A stretch of 16,099 bases of DNA from a bacterium. Its GTDB lineage: Bacteria > Chloroflexota > Dormibacteria > UBA8260 > Bog-877. The position numbers were made by a program, and so were the translations under genes. Where the stretch lies: NCBI GenBank assembly GCA_021802115.1, contig JAKABA010000078.1, positions 1 to 16,099 of the forward strand, read 5' to 3'. Below the pieces are notes generated by a model. It made no database searches. It was not told where the DNA came from and saw only the letters and a list, made by a program, of their open reading frames with translations. Position 1 is the stretch's first letter. Each line of letters begins with the position of its first letter. Of this stretch, positions 6,573 through 14,282 are shown in pieces.

Positions 6573-9191
6573 GTGAAGGCGTCCTTCGACCCGGCGGCCA
6601 CAGAGGCTCACTGGCGCCGCCGCTGGGAGGAGCTGCACCTCGGGGAGGCCGACGTGGAGAGTTCGCGCCCGTCGTTCTCGATCGCGCTGCCACCTCCGAA
6701 CATCACCGGAGCGCTGCACATGGGGCACGCTCTCAATGCGGTCATCCAGGACTCGCTGAGTCGCTTCCATCGGATGCGCGGTTACGAGGTCTGCTGGGTG
6801 CCGGGCACCGACCACGCCGCGATCGCAACCCAGAACGTGATCGAAAGGCAGCTTGCCCAGGAGGGGACCACCAAGGAGGAGCTCGGTCGGGAGGCGTTCA
6901 ACCAGCGGGTGGCCGCCTGGTACAGCACGTATCAGGGGCGGATCGTGGAGCAGCTGCGACGGATGGGGGCCAGCTGCGATTGGACCCGCGAGCGCTTCAC
7001 CCTGGACGAGGCCTACGTCAGGGTCATCCGCACCGCCTTCAAGCAGCTGTTCGATGAGGGCCTCATCTATCGCGGCCCGCGGATCGTCAACTGGTGCCCG
7101 CGCTGCCACAGCGCCATCTCCGACGAGGAGGTGGAGTACCGGGAACACCACGACACCTTCTACTTCGTCCGCTACCGGGAGCCTGACGGCGGCGCCGGGC
7201 TGATCATCGCCACCACCAGGCCGGAGACGATCGTGGCGGACGTGGCGGTGGCGGTGGCTCCCGGTGATCCTCGCTTTGTGGGCCTGGTCGGCAAGTCGGT
7301 GGTGGAGCCGCTAACGGGCAGGGTCATCCCGGTCATCGAGGACGAGGCCGTCGACCCCCGGCTCGGGACGGGCGCCTTGAAGATCACCCCGGGTCACAGC
7401 CCGGACGACTTCGAGGTGGGCCTGCGGCACCATCTGCCCGTCATCACGGTGATCTCCCTGGACGGCACCATGACGGCGCCCGAGGTGCCGGAGCTGGACG
7501 GCCTCGAGGTCGAGCCGGCCCGCCAGGTGGCCACGGCCCTGCTGAGGGCGAAGGGGGCGCTGGAGAGCGAGCAACCCCTGGTCCACCAGGTCGGCCACTG
7601 TGATCGCTGTGGAGCGGTGATCGAGCCGCTGGTCACCCCCCAGTGGTGGGTGCGCGTCGCCGCCCTGGCCGCCCCCGCGATAGCGGTGGTGGAGCAGGAT
7701 CAGCTGTCGCTTCATCCTCCCCACTTCCGGCGCCAGTACCTGGAGTGGATGCGCGGTCTCAGGGACTGGTGCATCAGCCGCCAGATCTGGCTTGGGCACC
7801 GCATCCCGGTCTCCACCTGCGACCGCGGCCACAGCTTTGCCTGGATTGAGGAGCCCGAGTCCTGCCCGCTCTGCGCCAGCCGCCAGCTGACGGCTGACCC
7901 CGACGTTCTCGACACCTGGTTTTCGAGCTCGCTCTGGCCCTTTGCGATTCTCGGCTGGCCCGAGCCCACCAAGGAGCTGGCCCGCTTCTACCCGACCAGT
8001 GTGCTCAGCACCGGCCGCGACATCCTCTGGCTCTGGGTGACGCGGATGGTGATGATGGGGCTGCACTTCACCGGCGAGATACCCTTTCACGACGTCATCC
8101 TGCACGCCATCATCCTGGGGGCCGACGGCGCCCGGCAGTCGAAGTCGAAGGGGAACGTGGTCGACCCCCTGGAGATGGTCGACAGGTATGGCGCGGATGC
8201 GCTGCGCGGCTGGGGGGCGACGGTGGCGATGGGCACCCAGGACTCCAAGTTCGATGAGACCCGGCTGGACGGTTTCTCGAAGTTCGCCAACAAGCTGTGG
8301 AACATGGTGCGTCTGCTCCACCTGGTCCACTTCCCCGAGGGTGAGGGGCAGATCCCGGCCAGCCCTGCCCCGGAGGTCGACGCCCTCAGCATCGTGGACC
8401 GCTGGATCCTTTCGCGGCTCTCCGGGCTGGTGGGAACCGTCACCGCGGCGATGACCGAGTTCGAGTTGGGCGTCGCCATCGACGCCATCTACTCGTTCGC
8501 CTGGCGTGAGCTGGCCGACTGGTACCTGGAACTGGTCAAGCAGCGCCTCCAAGAGCACGACCAGGCCGCCCTGTGGACGACCCGGACGGCCCTGGTGACC
8601 CTGCTGGAGCTCCTGCATCCGATCATGCCGTTTCTCACCGATGCGCTCGCGGAGCAGTTTGACCAGATGCCGCCAACCCTCGATCACGGCAGCTGGCCGG
8701 AGGTGGAACCGGGGTGGCGCGACGTCGGGGCCGAAGCGGCGCTGGCGGAATTCCAGCAGCTCACCGGGGAGCTGCGCAGCTGGCTGCAGGATCTGGGGGT
8801 CAGATTCGGTCGCCAGGCCCCACGGGTTCCAATCACCCTGACTTCTGCCGCCGACCCCGTGGTGGCCGAGCTCATCCGCACCGCCCTGCCCGCCCTGGTG
8901 CCGGTGGCTTGGGTCGACCCCACCATCGGCGAGATGGAAGGAGTGGCACCACTGGTGGTGGGTGGGAACACGGTGAGGCTCGCCTCCAGTGCGGCCGCCG
9001 CGAGTCCTCAGATCCGCGCTCGGATGGAGCGCGAGCTGGAGCAGTTGGCCCGGCTGCGGGCGCGGTTGGAGTCTCACCTTGGCGGTCCCTTCGCCTCCAA
9101 CGCCCCCGGGGAGGTCGTCCAGAGGGAGCGGGACCGGCTGGCTGAGGCGTCCCGCCGCGAGGCGGCCTTGCGCAGCTCGCTCGGAATCTGA
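6573..9191 (+). CDS. valS: Valyl-tRNA synthetase
   Basis: ValS is a class I aminoacyl-tRNA synthetase that charges tRNA-Val and edits mischarged threonine. The 872 residues show the PPPNITGALHMGHAL segment with the HIGH motif as HMGH (49-52), the editing domain with TTRPET (214-219) and GTGALKITPGHSPDDFE, a CDRC pair (343-346), a zinc ribbon Cys416/His420/Cys431/Cys434, DVLDTWFSSSLWP, the anticodon-binding helical domain, and a short Arg/Glu-rich C-terminal coiled coil (about 810-870). The KMSKS loop reads RQSKS (521-525) within DGARQSKSKGNVVDP: the two serines and the central Lys are kept, but the first Lys and the Met are changed. The start is GTG 6573, 15 nt after metE, with no clear Shine-Dalgarno, so translation may be coupled to metE. 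Confidence 0.97.
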   Translation: MKASFDPAATEAHWRRRWEELHLGEADVESSRPSFSIALPPPNITGALHMGHALNAVIQDSLSRFHRMRGYEVCWVPGTDHAAIATQNVIERQLAQEGTTKEELGREAFNQRVAAWYSTYQGRIVEQLRRMGASCDWTRERFTLDEAYVRVIRTAFKQLFDEGLIYRGPRIVNWCPRCHSAISDEEVEYREHHDTFYFVRYREPDGGAGLIIATTRPETIVADVAVAVAPGDPRFVGLVGKSVVEPLTGRVIPVIEDEAVDPRLGTGALKITPGHSPDDFEVGLRHHLPVITVISLDGTMTAPEVPELDGLEVEPARQVATALLRAKGALESEQPLVHQVGHCDRCGAVIEPLVTPQWWVRVAALAAPAIAVVEQDQLSLHPPHFRRQYLEWMRGLRDWCISRQIWLGHRIPVSTCDRGHSFAWIEEPESCPLCASRQLTADPDVLDTWFSSSLWPFAILGWPEPTKELARFYPTSVLSTGRDILWLWVTRMVMMGLHFTGEIPFHDVILHAIILGADGARQSKSKGNVVDPLEMVDRYGADALRGWGATVAMGTQDSKFDETRLDGFSKFANKLWNMVRLLHLVHFPEGEGQIPASPAPEVDALSIVDRWILSRLSGLVGTVTAAMTEFELGVAIDAIYSFAWRELADWYLELVKQRLQEHDQAALWTTRTALVTLLELLHPIMPFLTDALAEQFDQMPPTLDHGSWPEVEPGWRDVGAEAALAEFQQLTGELRSWLQDLGVRFGRQAPRVPITLTSAADPVVAELIRTALPALVPVAWVDPTIGEMEGVAPLVVGGNTVRLASSAAAASPQIRARMERELEQLARLRARLESHLGGPFASNAPGEVVQRERDRLAEASRREAALRSSLGI

Positions 9192-9206
9192 GTCGGGGAC
9201 GGCGCA

Positions 9207-10949
9207 TTGCTGTCCCTGACCACCCTGCCGCTGCTGCTGCTGATCCTGCTGGCGGTGGCCACGTTCCTGGCCGGCGCCAGCTCGCGGTCCCTGTTTCCCA
9301 ACCCGGGGCTGATGGCCAGCTGGACGGTCCGCGTCGGGCTGGTGCTGGCACTGGCGGTGGCGGCCGCGATCCTGGTGCAGATCCAGCCGACCGGGACGGT
9401 GGCGGTCACCCTCTGGAGGATCGAGTCCCACCTGCCGGTCACCTTGCAATTCGGAGTCGGTGGCCTGGGCATCGCCATGGTCGCCATGGTGGCCGCCCTG
9501 GTGGTGAGCTTCGCCGCCGCGGACCGCCGGCCGCTGGTGTCCGCCGCGCTGGGACTGGCTGCCCTGGGCTCGGTGATGGCGGCGATGTCCGGGGACCTCC
9601 TCAGCCTCTTCGTGGGCCTGCAGCTGTCGGCGGCCGGCGGCATCGGCATCAGCTACGCCCGCTCGCCCAGGGCGGCCAGCCACCGCATCGTCTGGGCGGC
9701 GGTCGCCGACCAGGCCGTGGCGCTGATCTGGCTGGGGGCGGTGGTGGCGCTCTACCACAGTGCCGGAACGCTCCAGTTCGCCGACGTTCCGACCAGTTCG
9801 GTCAATTACGTCCTGGCCGCCATCCTGCTGGTCCCCGCCCTGGTGCGCTTGGGGTCGGTCGCCCTCCTGCTGGCGGCTCCGAGCACCCACCCCGGAGCGC
9901 GGGCCCTTGACGTGGCGGATTGGCTGGTGGTGGCCGCGGTGCCAACGGCTCTCGTGATCCTGCTCCGTGACCTCCAGCTCAGCGGAGGGGTCTGGCCCGC
10001 GGCCTCCTTCGGCACCGTCCTGGACGCTCTCGGGCTGGCGCTGGCGCTGGGAGTCGCGCTGTGGCTCATGCTCGAGCGTCGCAGGTCGGCGGGACTGGGA
10101 GCGCTGCTGCTGGCGGGGGTCGCGCTGACCCTGCTCGGGTTCGGCTCGGACTCCCCATCCGGGGTTGAGCTCGGGGTGGGATCCGCCTTGTTCCTGGAGT
10201 TTCTGGCCGGCTTTCTGCCCCGCGCCTTGGGCTCCCCAGGGGACACCGCGCCGGGCACCCGTGGGCGCGGCTGGGCTGGGGCGCTCCTGCGGGCCGGCAC
10301 GTTGGCGGCCGGGTCCCCCTTGTCCCTGGGCTTCACCACCGCCGTGGTCGGTGTCGGGCTGGGCATGCAGGCAGGCGGAGCCGCCGGCCTGATGCCGACT
10401 GTTGGTTACGCTGCCTGTCTGATCCTGCTGTGCCTGCTGATCCCATACTTTCTCGGTCTCAGACTCGAGGGGTCGTCCTGGCGCCTCTGGTTCCTCACGG
10501 TTCCGGGCGGGTTCCTGGTGGCGGGCTCGATCGCTGGGGGGTGGGTTCTGACCGGCCTCGCCTCTGCCATCGCATTCTCGGGCGCCACCGTGCCGGTGGC
10601 GGTGACGGCCCCGGATCCGCTGTTGGTGCAACTTCCGGGCATCCTCTACCCCCAGGGCTACCTGGCTCTGTTGGCGCTGCTGGTCTGGGTCGCCGTCACC
10701 GCCCTGCGCTACGCCGCGGCGCTGCCGGTCGTCCCTGCCCACATCGCCCCCTCGGCTGGCGCGCCGGAGGCGGCTCCCCGGAGCCTGGTGCCGGCGGTCG
10801 ATCTGAGCGGCGTCCAGAGCGCCGCCCGGTGGGCGCTGCGCGCGGTGACCGTGGGGTTGGAGCTGTCGGAACGTGAGCTGGCGGAGCGGCCGGTGTGGCT
10901 CTGGCTGTCCACCGCGGCGGCGATCGCCTGGTTGATGGCGCAGCGATGA
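9207..10949 (+). CDS. Multi-spanning membrane protein, NuoL/HyfB-like antiporter-type subunit (diverged)
   Basis: The 580-residue, very hydrophobic protein has about 14-16 predicted membrane helices. Residues 129-193 resemble the NuoL/HyfB/MrpA core: GDLLSLFVGLQ in place of the family's FVGWE, then HRIVWAAVADQAVAL and ALYHSAGTLQFADV, close to NuoL's LY..xGTLNF. These proteins form the proton-translocating arm of complex I and group 4 hydrogenases. The membership is inferred by eye. The Glu of the key helix is Gln139, and the helix that normally carries the channel Lys has Arg214 (ALVRLGSV). A polar loop (515-535) and a final helix close the protein. The start is TTG 9207, with GGGGA 7 nt upstream, 15 nt after valS. 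Its TGA overlaps the next ATG as ATGA. No signal peptide is evident beyond the first membrane helix. Confidence 0.85.
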   Translation: MLSLTTLPLLLLILLAVATFLAGASSRSLFPNPGLMASWTVRVGLVLALAVAAAILVQIQPTGTVAVTLWRIESHLPVTLQFGVGGLGIAMVAMVAALVVSFAAADRRPLVSAALGLAALGSVMAAMSGDLLSLFVGLQLSAAGGIGISYARSPRAASHRIVWAAVADQAVALIWLGAVVALYHSAGTLQFADVPTSSVNYVLAAILLVPALVRLGSVALLLAAPSTHPGARALDVADWLVVAAVPTALVILLRDLQLSGGVWPAASFGTVLDALGLALALGVALWLMLERRRSAGLGALLLAGVALTLLGFGSDSPSGVELGVGSALFLEFLAGFLPRALGSPGDTAPGTRGRGWAGALLRAGTLAAGSPLSLGFTTAVVGVGLGMQAGGAAGLMPTVGYAACLILLCLLIPYFLGLRLEGSSWRLWFLTVPGGFLVAGSIAGGWVLTGLASAIAFSGATVPVAVTAPDPLLVQLPGILYPQGYLALLALLVWVAVTALRYAAALPVVPAHIAPSAGAPEAAPRSLVPAVDLSGVQSAARWALRAVTVGLELSERELAERPVWLWLSTAAAIAWLMAQR

Positions 10950-11554
10950 TCCAGGCGGCGCTGCTGGCGACGGCCGGCTTTCTGGCGGTGGCGGTCACCC
11001 TGGTCAGCGTGGGCCCCACCGGCAGCGCCGTGAGCGCTCTGGCGCTGGGCCTGGGGATGGGCGGGCTGGCCTCGCTGACCGGGGGCGTGGCGGCCTTCCT
11101 CACCCTGAGCGGGCTGGGGGCTGCGGGATTCGTCCTCATCTCGCTCGGGCGCAGTGTCCCCCGCCTGGCCAGCGCCGGTTGGCTGCTCGGCCGGGCCCCG
11201 ATCGTCGGCCGGGAGCGGGTGTTTGACGTGCGCAGCCTGCGCCTGCTGGCGGGCGTGGGTAGCCTGATGGCGACCCGCCTGCTCTCCGGACACCTGGCCG
11301 CCGGGACCGTCTCCACCCAGGGCCCCGCCTTCGCCTGTGTCTTCGCCTGGGAGGCCGGGGTCATCCGCGTGGCCACCGGGAGGGGGGCGGCCGACCTGGC
11401 CCTCGGCTCCTTCTGCGCGGCGATGGGGACCAGCGCGTTCATGCTGTTGAGCTCGGCGCACACCAGCCTGGGCTGGGCGGCCCTGATCCCGGCCGTTCCC
11501 GCCGTCCTCCTGGTGGCGCTGGCATGGTCGGCCCCCTGGGAGACAGGATCGTGA
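10946..11554 (+). CDS. Membrane protein, possibly HyfE/NuoK-like
   Basis: This protein has 202 residues with about three N-terminal helices (1-55), a polar loop with several Arg residues (about 52-82), then three or four more helices. The size and layout recall HyfE-type subunits of group 4 hydrogenases, and the segment WEAGVIRVATGRGAADLALGS falls where HyfE/NuoK have a short charged turn before a helix. That is a weak, layout-based resemblance and the function is not established. ATG 10946 was chosen over the in-frame ATG 10895 because it overlaps the preceding stop as ATGA (10946-10949) and opens directly into a membrane helix. It ends in GTGA shared with the next gene. Membership in a four-gene membrane operon is clear from the overlaps. 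Confidence 0.8.
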   Translation: MIQAALLATAGFLAVAVTLVSVGPTGSAVSALALGLGMGGLASLTGGVAAFLTLSGLGAAGFVLISLGRSVPRLASAGWLLGRAPIVGRERVFDVRSLRLLAGVGSLMATRLLSGHLAAGTVSTQGPAFACVFAWEAGVIRVATGRGAADLALGSFCAAMGTSAFMLLSSAHTSLGWAALIPAVPAVLLVALAWSAPWETGS

Positions 11555-12798
11555 CCCTGGCGATGGAGCTGACCGGCTGTGCCGTCGCGGCCGCCCTGGC
11601 GGGCCTGGTGGGATCGCGATCTCGCTGGATTGCCCTCGTCCTCACCCTGGCCTTCCTGCTCCTGGGTTGTCTGGTCGCCGTCCAGCTGCTGAAGTCCACC
11701 GTCCCCCTGGCCCCGCACTGGGTCAGCGGGATGGGAACACTTCGGCCGACCCGGATTGCGGCCGGATTGCTGCTGGGCGCGGTCGCGGCCATGGGGCTGG
11801 AGGTCCTGGTGGCTGGCGACTCCGCTCCCACCGCGCCCGCCCAGGCGGTCCTGTTGGCCCTGGTGGGAGCCGCCTTCTGCCTGCTCTCCACCGAGTCCCT
11901 GGTCGTGGTGGCGGTCGCGGCCGGGGCCCTGACCGGAGCGGTCTGGCTGCGCTGGCAGCGCTTGCTGGGCCCGCAGCTGCCGGTGCGTTCGGCCGCCCGG
12001 CAGTCGGTGCTGGTCTTCAGCTCCTGGCTGGCCGCGGCCGCGGTGGTCCCGGGCGTGCGCACCGGGTCGTCCCCTCCGGTGCTGGCCGCGGTCGTGATCG
12101 GCCTGGCGCTGACGGGCCTGGTCGGCGCCATGCCCTTCTCGGTATGGGTCGGAGTCGCCACCCGGATGGGCCGTCCCGAGGCCCTCTACTGGCGCCTGCT
12201 CTTTCTGCCCGCGGGGGCGCTGCTGGAGGCCCGGGCGATCGCCCTCAGCCCCGCGGCGGTCGCCGGTCCCCTGCGCGAGATCCTGATCGGGTTGGGCCTG
12301 GCCACCGCCCTCTTCTGGGGGGCTCGCGGCCTGCTCGGGCCTGACCAGGGTCGGTATTTCCGGTCCCTCGCCTGTGATTCCGGACTGATCTGCGTGGGGA
12401 TCGCTCTGGGGACGGTGGACGGGCTCGCCGCCGCGCTCGTCCTGGTGGTCCTCCACTGGCTGAGCGGGGCGGTTCTCAGCGATCCGGGAGGCACCAGGCC
12501 CCAGCTGCTGGCCTGGATCGGGCTGTCCGGACTGCCCCCCTTCGGGGGCTTCACCGGGCGGGTGATGGTGGTGCTGGCGGCCGTCTCCTTCAGCCCAACC
12601 CTGGCCGCTCTGCTGCTGCTGGTCGGCGGCCTGCAGCTGGGAGTGGCCGCCACCGGCATGCGCTCCATCCTGGCGACCGGTCGGGGTCAGCTGAGTCGCG
12701 GGGCGGAGCTGTTGGGCCTGGGAGTGGCGCTGCTGACGCTGGTGCTCGGGCTGGTGCCCGTCCCCGCGGTCCAACTTCTCTTCGGCGTCCGCCCGTGA
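11551..12798 (+). CDS. Membrane protein, NuoN/HyfF/MrpD-like antiporter-type subunit (diverged)
   Basis: The protein has 415 residues and about 12 membrane helices, shorter than typical NuoN. The best family evidence is WIGLSGLPPFGGFTGR (322-337), the counterpart of the SLAGIPPxxGFxGK segment shared by NuoM, NuoN, HyfF and MrpD. It is supported by MPFSVWV (194-200), like VPFHxWLP, and by YFRSLACDSGLICVG (269-283), like the KRxLAYSSIxxxG segment. The charged residues used for proton transfer appear missing: no Lys precedes MPF, no acidic residue lies in the helix around 117-134, and Lys of the GK pair is Arg337. GTG 11551 overlaps the previous stop as GTGA and was preferred to ATG 11524; ATG 11563 is also possible. 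Its end overlaps the next gene as GTGA. Confidence 0.84.
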   Translation: MTLAMELTGCAVAAALAGLVGSRSRWIALVLTLAFLLLGCLVAVQLLKSTVPLAPHWVSGMGTLRPTRIAAGLLLGAVAAMGLEVLVAGDSAPTAPAQAVLLALVGAAFCLLSTESLVVVAVAAGALTGAVWLRWQRLLGPQLPVRSAARQSVLVFSSWLAAAAVVPGVRTGSSPPVLAAVVIGLALTGLVGAMPFSVWVGVATRMGRPEALYWRLLFLPAGALLEARAIALSPAAVAGPLREILIGLGLATALFWGARGLLGPDQGRYFRSLACDSGLICVGIALGTVDGLAAALVLVVLHWLSGAVLSDPGGTRPQLLAWIGLSGLPPFGGFTGRVMVVLAAVSFSPTLAALLLLVGGLQLGVAATGMRSILATGRGQLSRGAELLGLGVALLTLVLGLVPVPAVQLLFGVRP

Positions 12799-13520
12799 GC
12801 CACATCCTGATCGGGCTGGCACTGTGCGCCGGGGTTCTCCTCTACCCCGGGGGCCTGGCTCTGCTCGGAGCCTCCTGCCTGGTGGCTCTGGGGTCGTCCA
12901 TCGGTCGCCCGACGAGCTGGCGGGCGTGGGCGTCTCGCGCCTGGCTGCCACTCGGCCTGGGCTCGCTGGCGGTCATACCCCTGCCGTGGCCGGGAAACCC
13001 TCTGCTGGCGCTCTCGGTGGGAGGGCTCAGCCAGGTCGGCGTCGGAGGTCTGGCGCTGACGGTGCTGGGAGTCCTCGCGCTGGAGCTGAGGGTCGCTGCC
13101 GGCGAGCCCGACCGGGGGGCCCGGGTCATCGCCTCCACCGCCTCCATGGCAGCCCTTGTCATCCTGGCCGAGGTCCTCCGGGCCCCCGACTGGGGCAGCC
13201 TGCTGGCGGCGCCCGGGCCCGGCGCCGAGGCCGGTCGGCTCGGGCTGGGGGCCATCTGCCTGCTGGCGGCTCCCTGGGCTGCCGGTCACGAGCTTGGCGC
13301 GGACGCAGACGGCACCTGCGCCTGGGCGGCCCGGGCGTCGGTCGCCGGGTTCCTTATGATTCCCCAGGTCTCGGGGTGGCCGGTCTGGGCCGGCATTGGG
13401 GGCTGGCTCTTGGCGTGCCTGCTGCTGGGTTCCCTGTGGGCTTCTGGCCGGCGGCTCGTCCCCGGTGGACCCGCGGATCCGGGCTGGCGCCGCCCGGCTG
13501 GTAGACTTAGATCCCCGTGA
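12795..13520 (+). CDS. Membrane protein of unknown function, last gene of the membrane cassette
   Basis: The protein has 241 residues with about seven membrane helices and a short basic C-terminal tail. I do not recognise the family. By position it could be the NuoH/HyfC-type subunit that pairs with antiporter-like subunits, and GARVIASTASMAALVILAEVL falls roughly where NuoH has its GAxR helix. However, the NuoH hallmarks (the GPxxxGPxGxxQ segment and ExxRxPFDxxEAExEL) are absent, so this is only a guess. The GTG 12795 start overlaps the previous stop as GTGA (12795-12798). The maf promoter hexamer and the left arm of the following hairpin lie in its last codons, which suggests that the membrane unit ends here and a new transcript begins. 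Confidence 0.75.
   Translation: MSHILIGLALCAGVLLYPGGLALLGASCLVALGSSIGRPTSWRAWASRAWLPLGLGSLAVIPLPWPGNPLLALSVGGLSQVGVGGLALTVLGVLALELRVAAGEPDRGARVIASTASMAALVILAEVLRAPDWGSLLAAPGPGAEAGRLGLGAICLLAAPWAAGHELGADADGTCAWAARASVAGFLMIPQVSGWPVWAGIGGWLLACLLLGSLWASGRRLVPGGPADPGWRRPAGRLRSP
13502..13507 (+). promoter_or_regulatory. Putative -10 element (TAGACT) for maf
   Basis: TAGACT preceded by CTGG, in the last codons of the membrane gene and 83 nt before the maf GTG. It is identical to the metE hexamer and belongs to the recurrent TAnACT set. No clear -35 is present. Confidence 0.45.
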
Positions 13521-13535
13521 AGGATTCGCGCGGGG
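13513..13535 (+). other. Stem-loop at the expected 5' end of the maf transcript
   Basis: CCCCGTG (13513-13519) pairs with CGCGGGG (13529-13535), including one G-T wobble, around a 9-nt loop. It begins 5 nt after the TAGACT hexamer, so it would cap the maf leader. No T-tract follows. It also spans the stop codon of the preceding membrane gene and could shield that 3' end. Confidence 0.35.
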
Positions 13536-13590
13536 ACAGGCCGGGCGTCAGCCGCGGCCAAGCACTGGAACTGGGAGGCTTATCAAGGAC

Positions 13591-14268
13591 GTGGCGGAGT
13601 TAGTCCTGGCCTCCGGTTCCAAACGTCGCCGCGAACTCCTGGTGCGCCTGGGGCTCCGGTTCACGGTCCTTCCGCCCGATATCGACGAGGCGATGGTGCC
13701 GGGCATGTGCGCGGACCTGGCGGTGCAGCTGGTGGCTCGGGCCAAGGCCCACGCCGTGATCTCGCAGATAGGTTCGCAGGGCTCGGCCTACGTGCTGGCC
13801 GCCGACACCGTGGTGATGGGGCCGACCGGGCTGCTCGGCAAGCCGCTGACGGAGGCGAGGGCCCGGGAGATGCTCCGCGCACTTCGCGGGCAGCGGCACG
13901 TGGTGCTCACCGGTGTGTGCGCCATCTGTCCCGGGACCATGAAGGAGAGCACCGCGGTGTCGCGATCGGCGGTGCGGATGCGGGCCTTCGACGACGAGGA
14001 GCTGGAGCAGTACGTCGCCGGCGGGGAGCCCCTTGACAAGGCCGGCGCCTACGCGGTCCAGGGCCTCGGGGGGTCCTTGGTGGACGCGATCGGTGGTCGA
14101 ACTGACACCGTGATCGGCCTCGACTGTCAGATGGCGATGCAGCTGCTGAGCGAGGTGGGCTATCCGGACCCGCTGCCCACCGCTCCCGACCACCCGGTGC
14201 CCTTGGGTAAGTCGGCCACCACCAGGCGGCCACTCGCCAGCTCCAATCGCAGTGGAGGGGCCCGCTGA
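13591..14268 (+). CDS. maf: Maf family nucleotide pyrophosphatase (probably dTTP/UTP type)
   Basis: Maf proteins hydrolyse dTTP, UTP or modified nucleotides to monophosphates and affect septum formation when overexpressed. Visible motifs: LASGSKRRREL (6-16), the family phosphate-binding start; DIDE (30-33); AKA with Lys52; AADTVV with catalytic Asp72; GKP with Lys84; VVLTGV; and DKAGAYAVQGLGGSLVDAIGG (149-169) with Gln157, followed by TVIGLD where most have VVGLP. The 225-residue protein carries an extra polar C-terminal tail of about 30 residues. GTG 13591 is the likely start because the first strand VAELVLASGS follows directly; GGGAGG lies 12 nt upstream, a long spacing. The frame is open further upstream, but those codons are not Maf-like. 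Its stop overlaps a possible CTG start of the next gene. Confidence 0.92.
   Translation: MAELVLASGSKRRRELLVRLGLRFTVLPPDIDEAMVPGMCADLAVQLVARAKAHAVISQIGSQGSAYVLAADTVVMGPTGLLGKPLTEARAREMLRALRGQRHVVLTGVCAICPGTMKESTAVSRSAVRMRAFDDEELEQYVAGGEPLDKAGAYAVQGLGGSLVDAIGGRTDTVIGLDCQMAMQLLSEVGYPDPLPTAPDHPVPLGKSATTRRPLASSNRSGGAR
14254..14260 (+). promoter_or_regulatory. Ribosome binding site pointing to a CTG start for the lipoprotein gene
   Basis: GGAGGGG is a strong Shine-Dalgarno. The core GGAGG is 6 nt from CTG 14265 but 24 nt from ATG 14283. CTG 14265 overlaps the maf stop as CTGA, the same geometry as the ATGA and GTGA overlaps elsewhere in this window. Confidence 0.45.
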
Positions 14269-14282
14269 ACCTGCCGCGACGC

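Noticed and set aside
7311..10742. Very long minus-strand open frame (over 1100 codons) opposite valS and the first membrane gene
   Set aside because: It is a Gln/Gly/Arg/His-rich antisense shadow of GC-rich coding DNA. The + strand carries clear ValS motifs over the same bases.
10696..12951. Long minus-strand open frame opposite the membrane cassette
   Set aside because: Its composition is the typical antisense shadow (Arg/Pro/Gly/Gln) and it has no recognisable motif. The + strand frames form overlapping, membrane-type genes.
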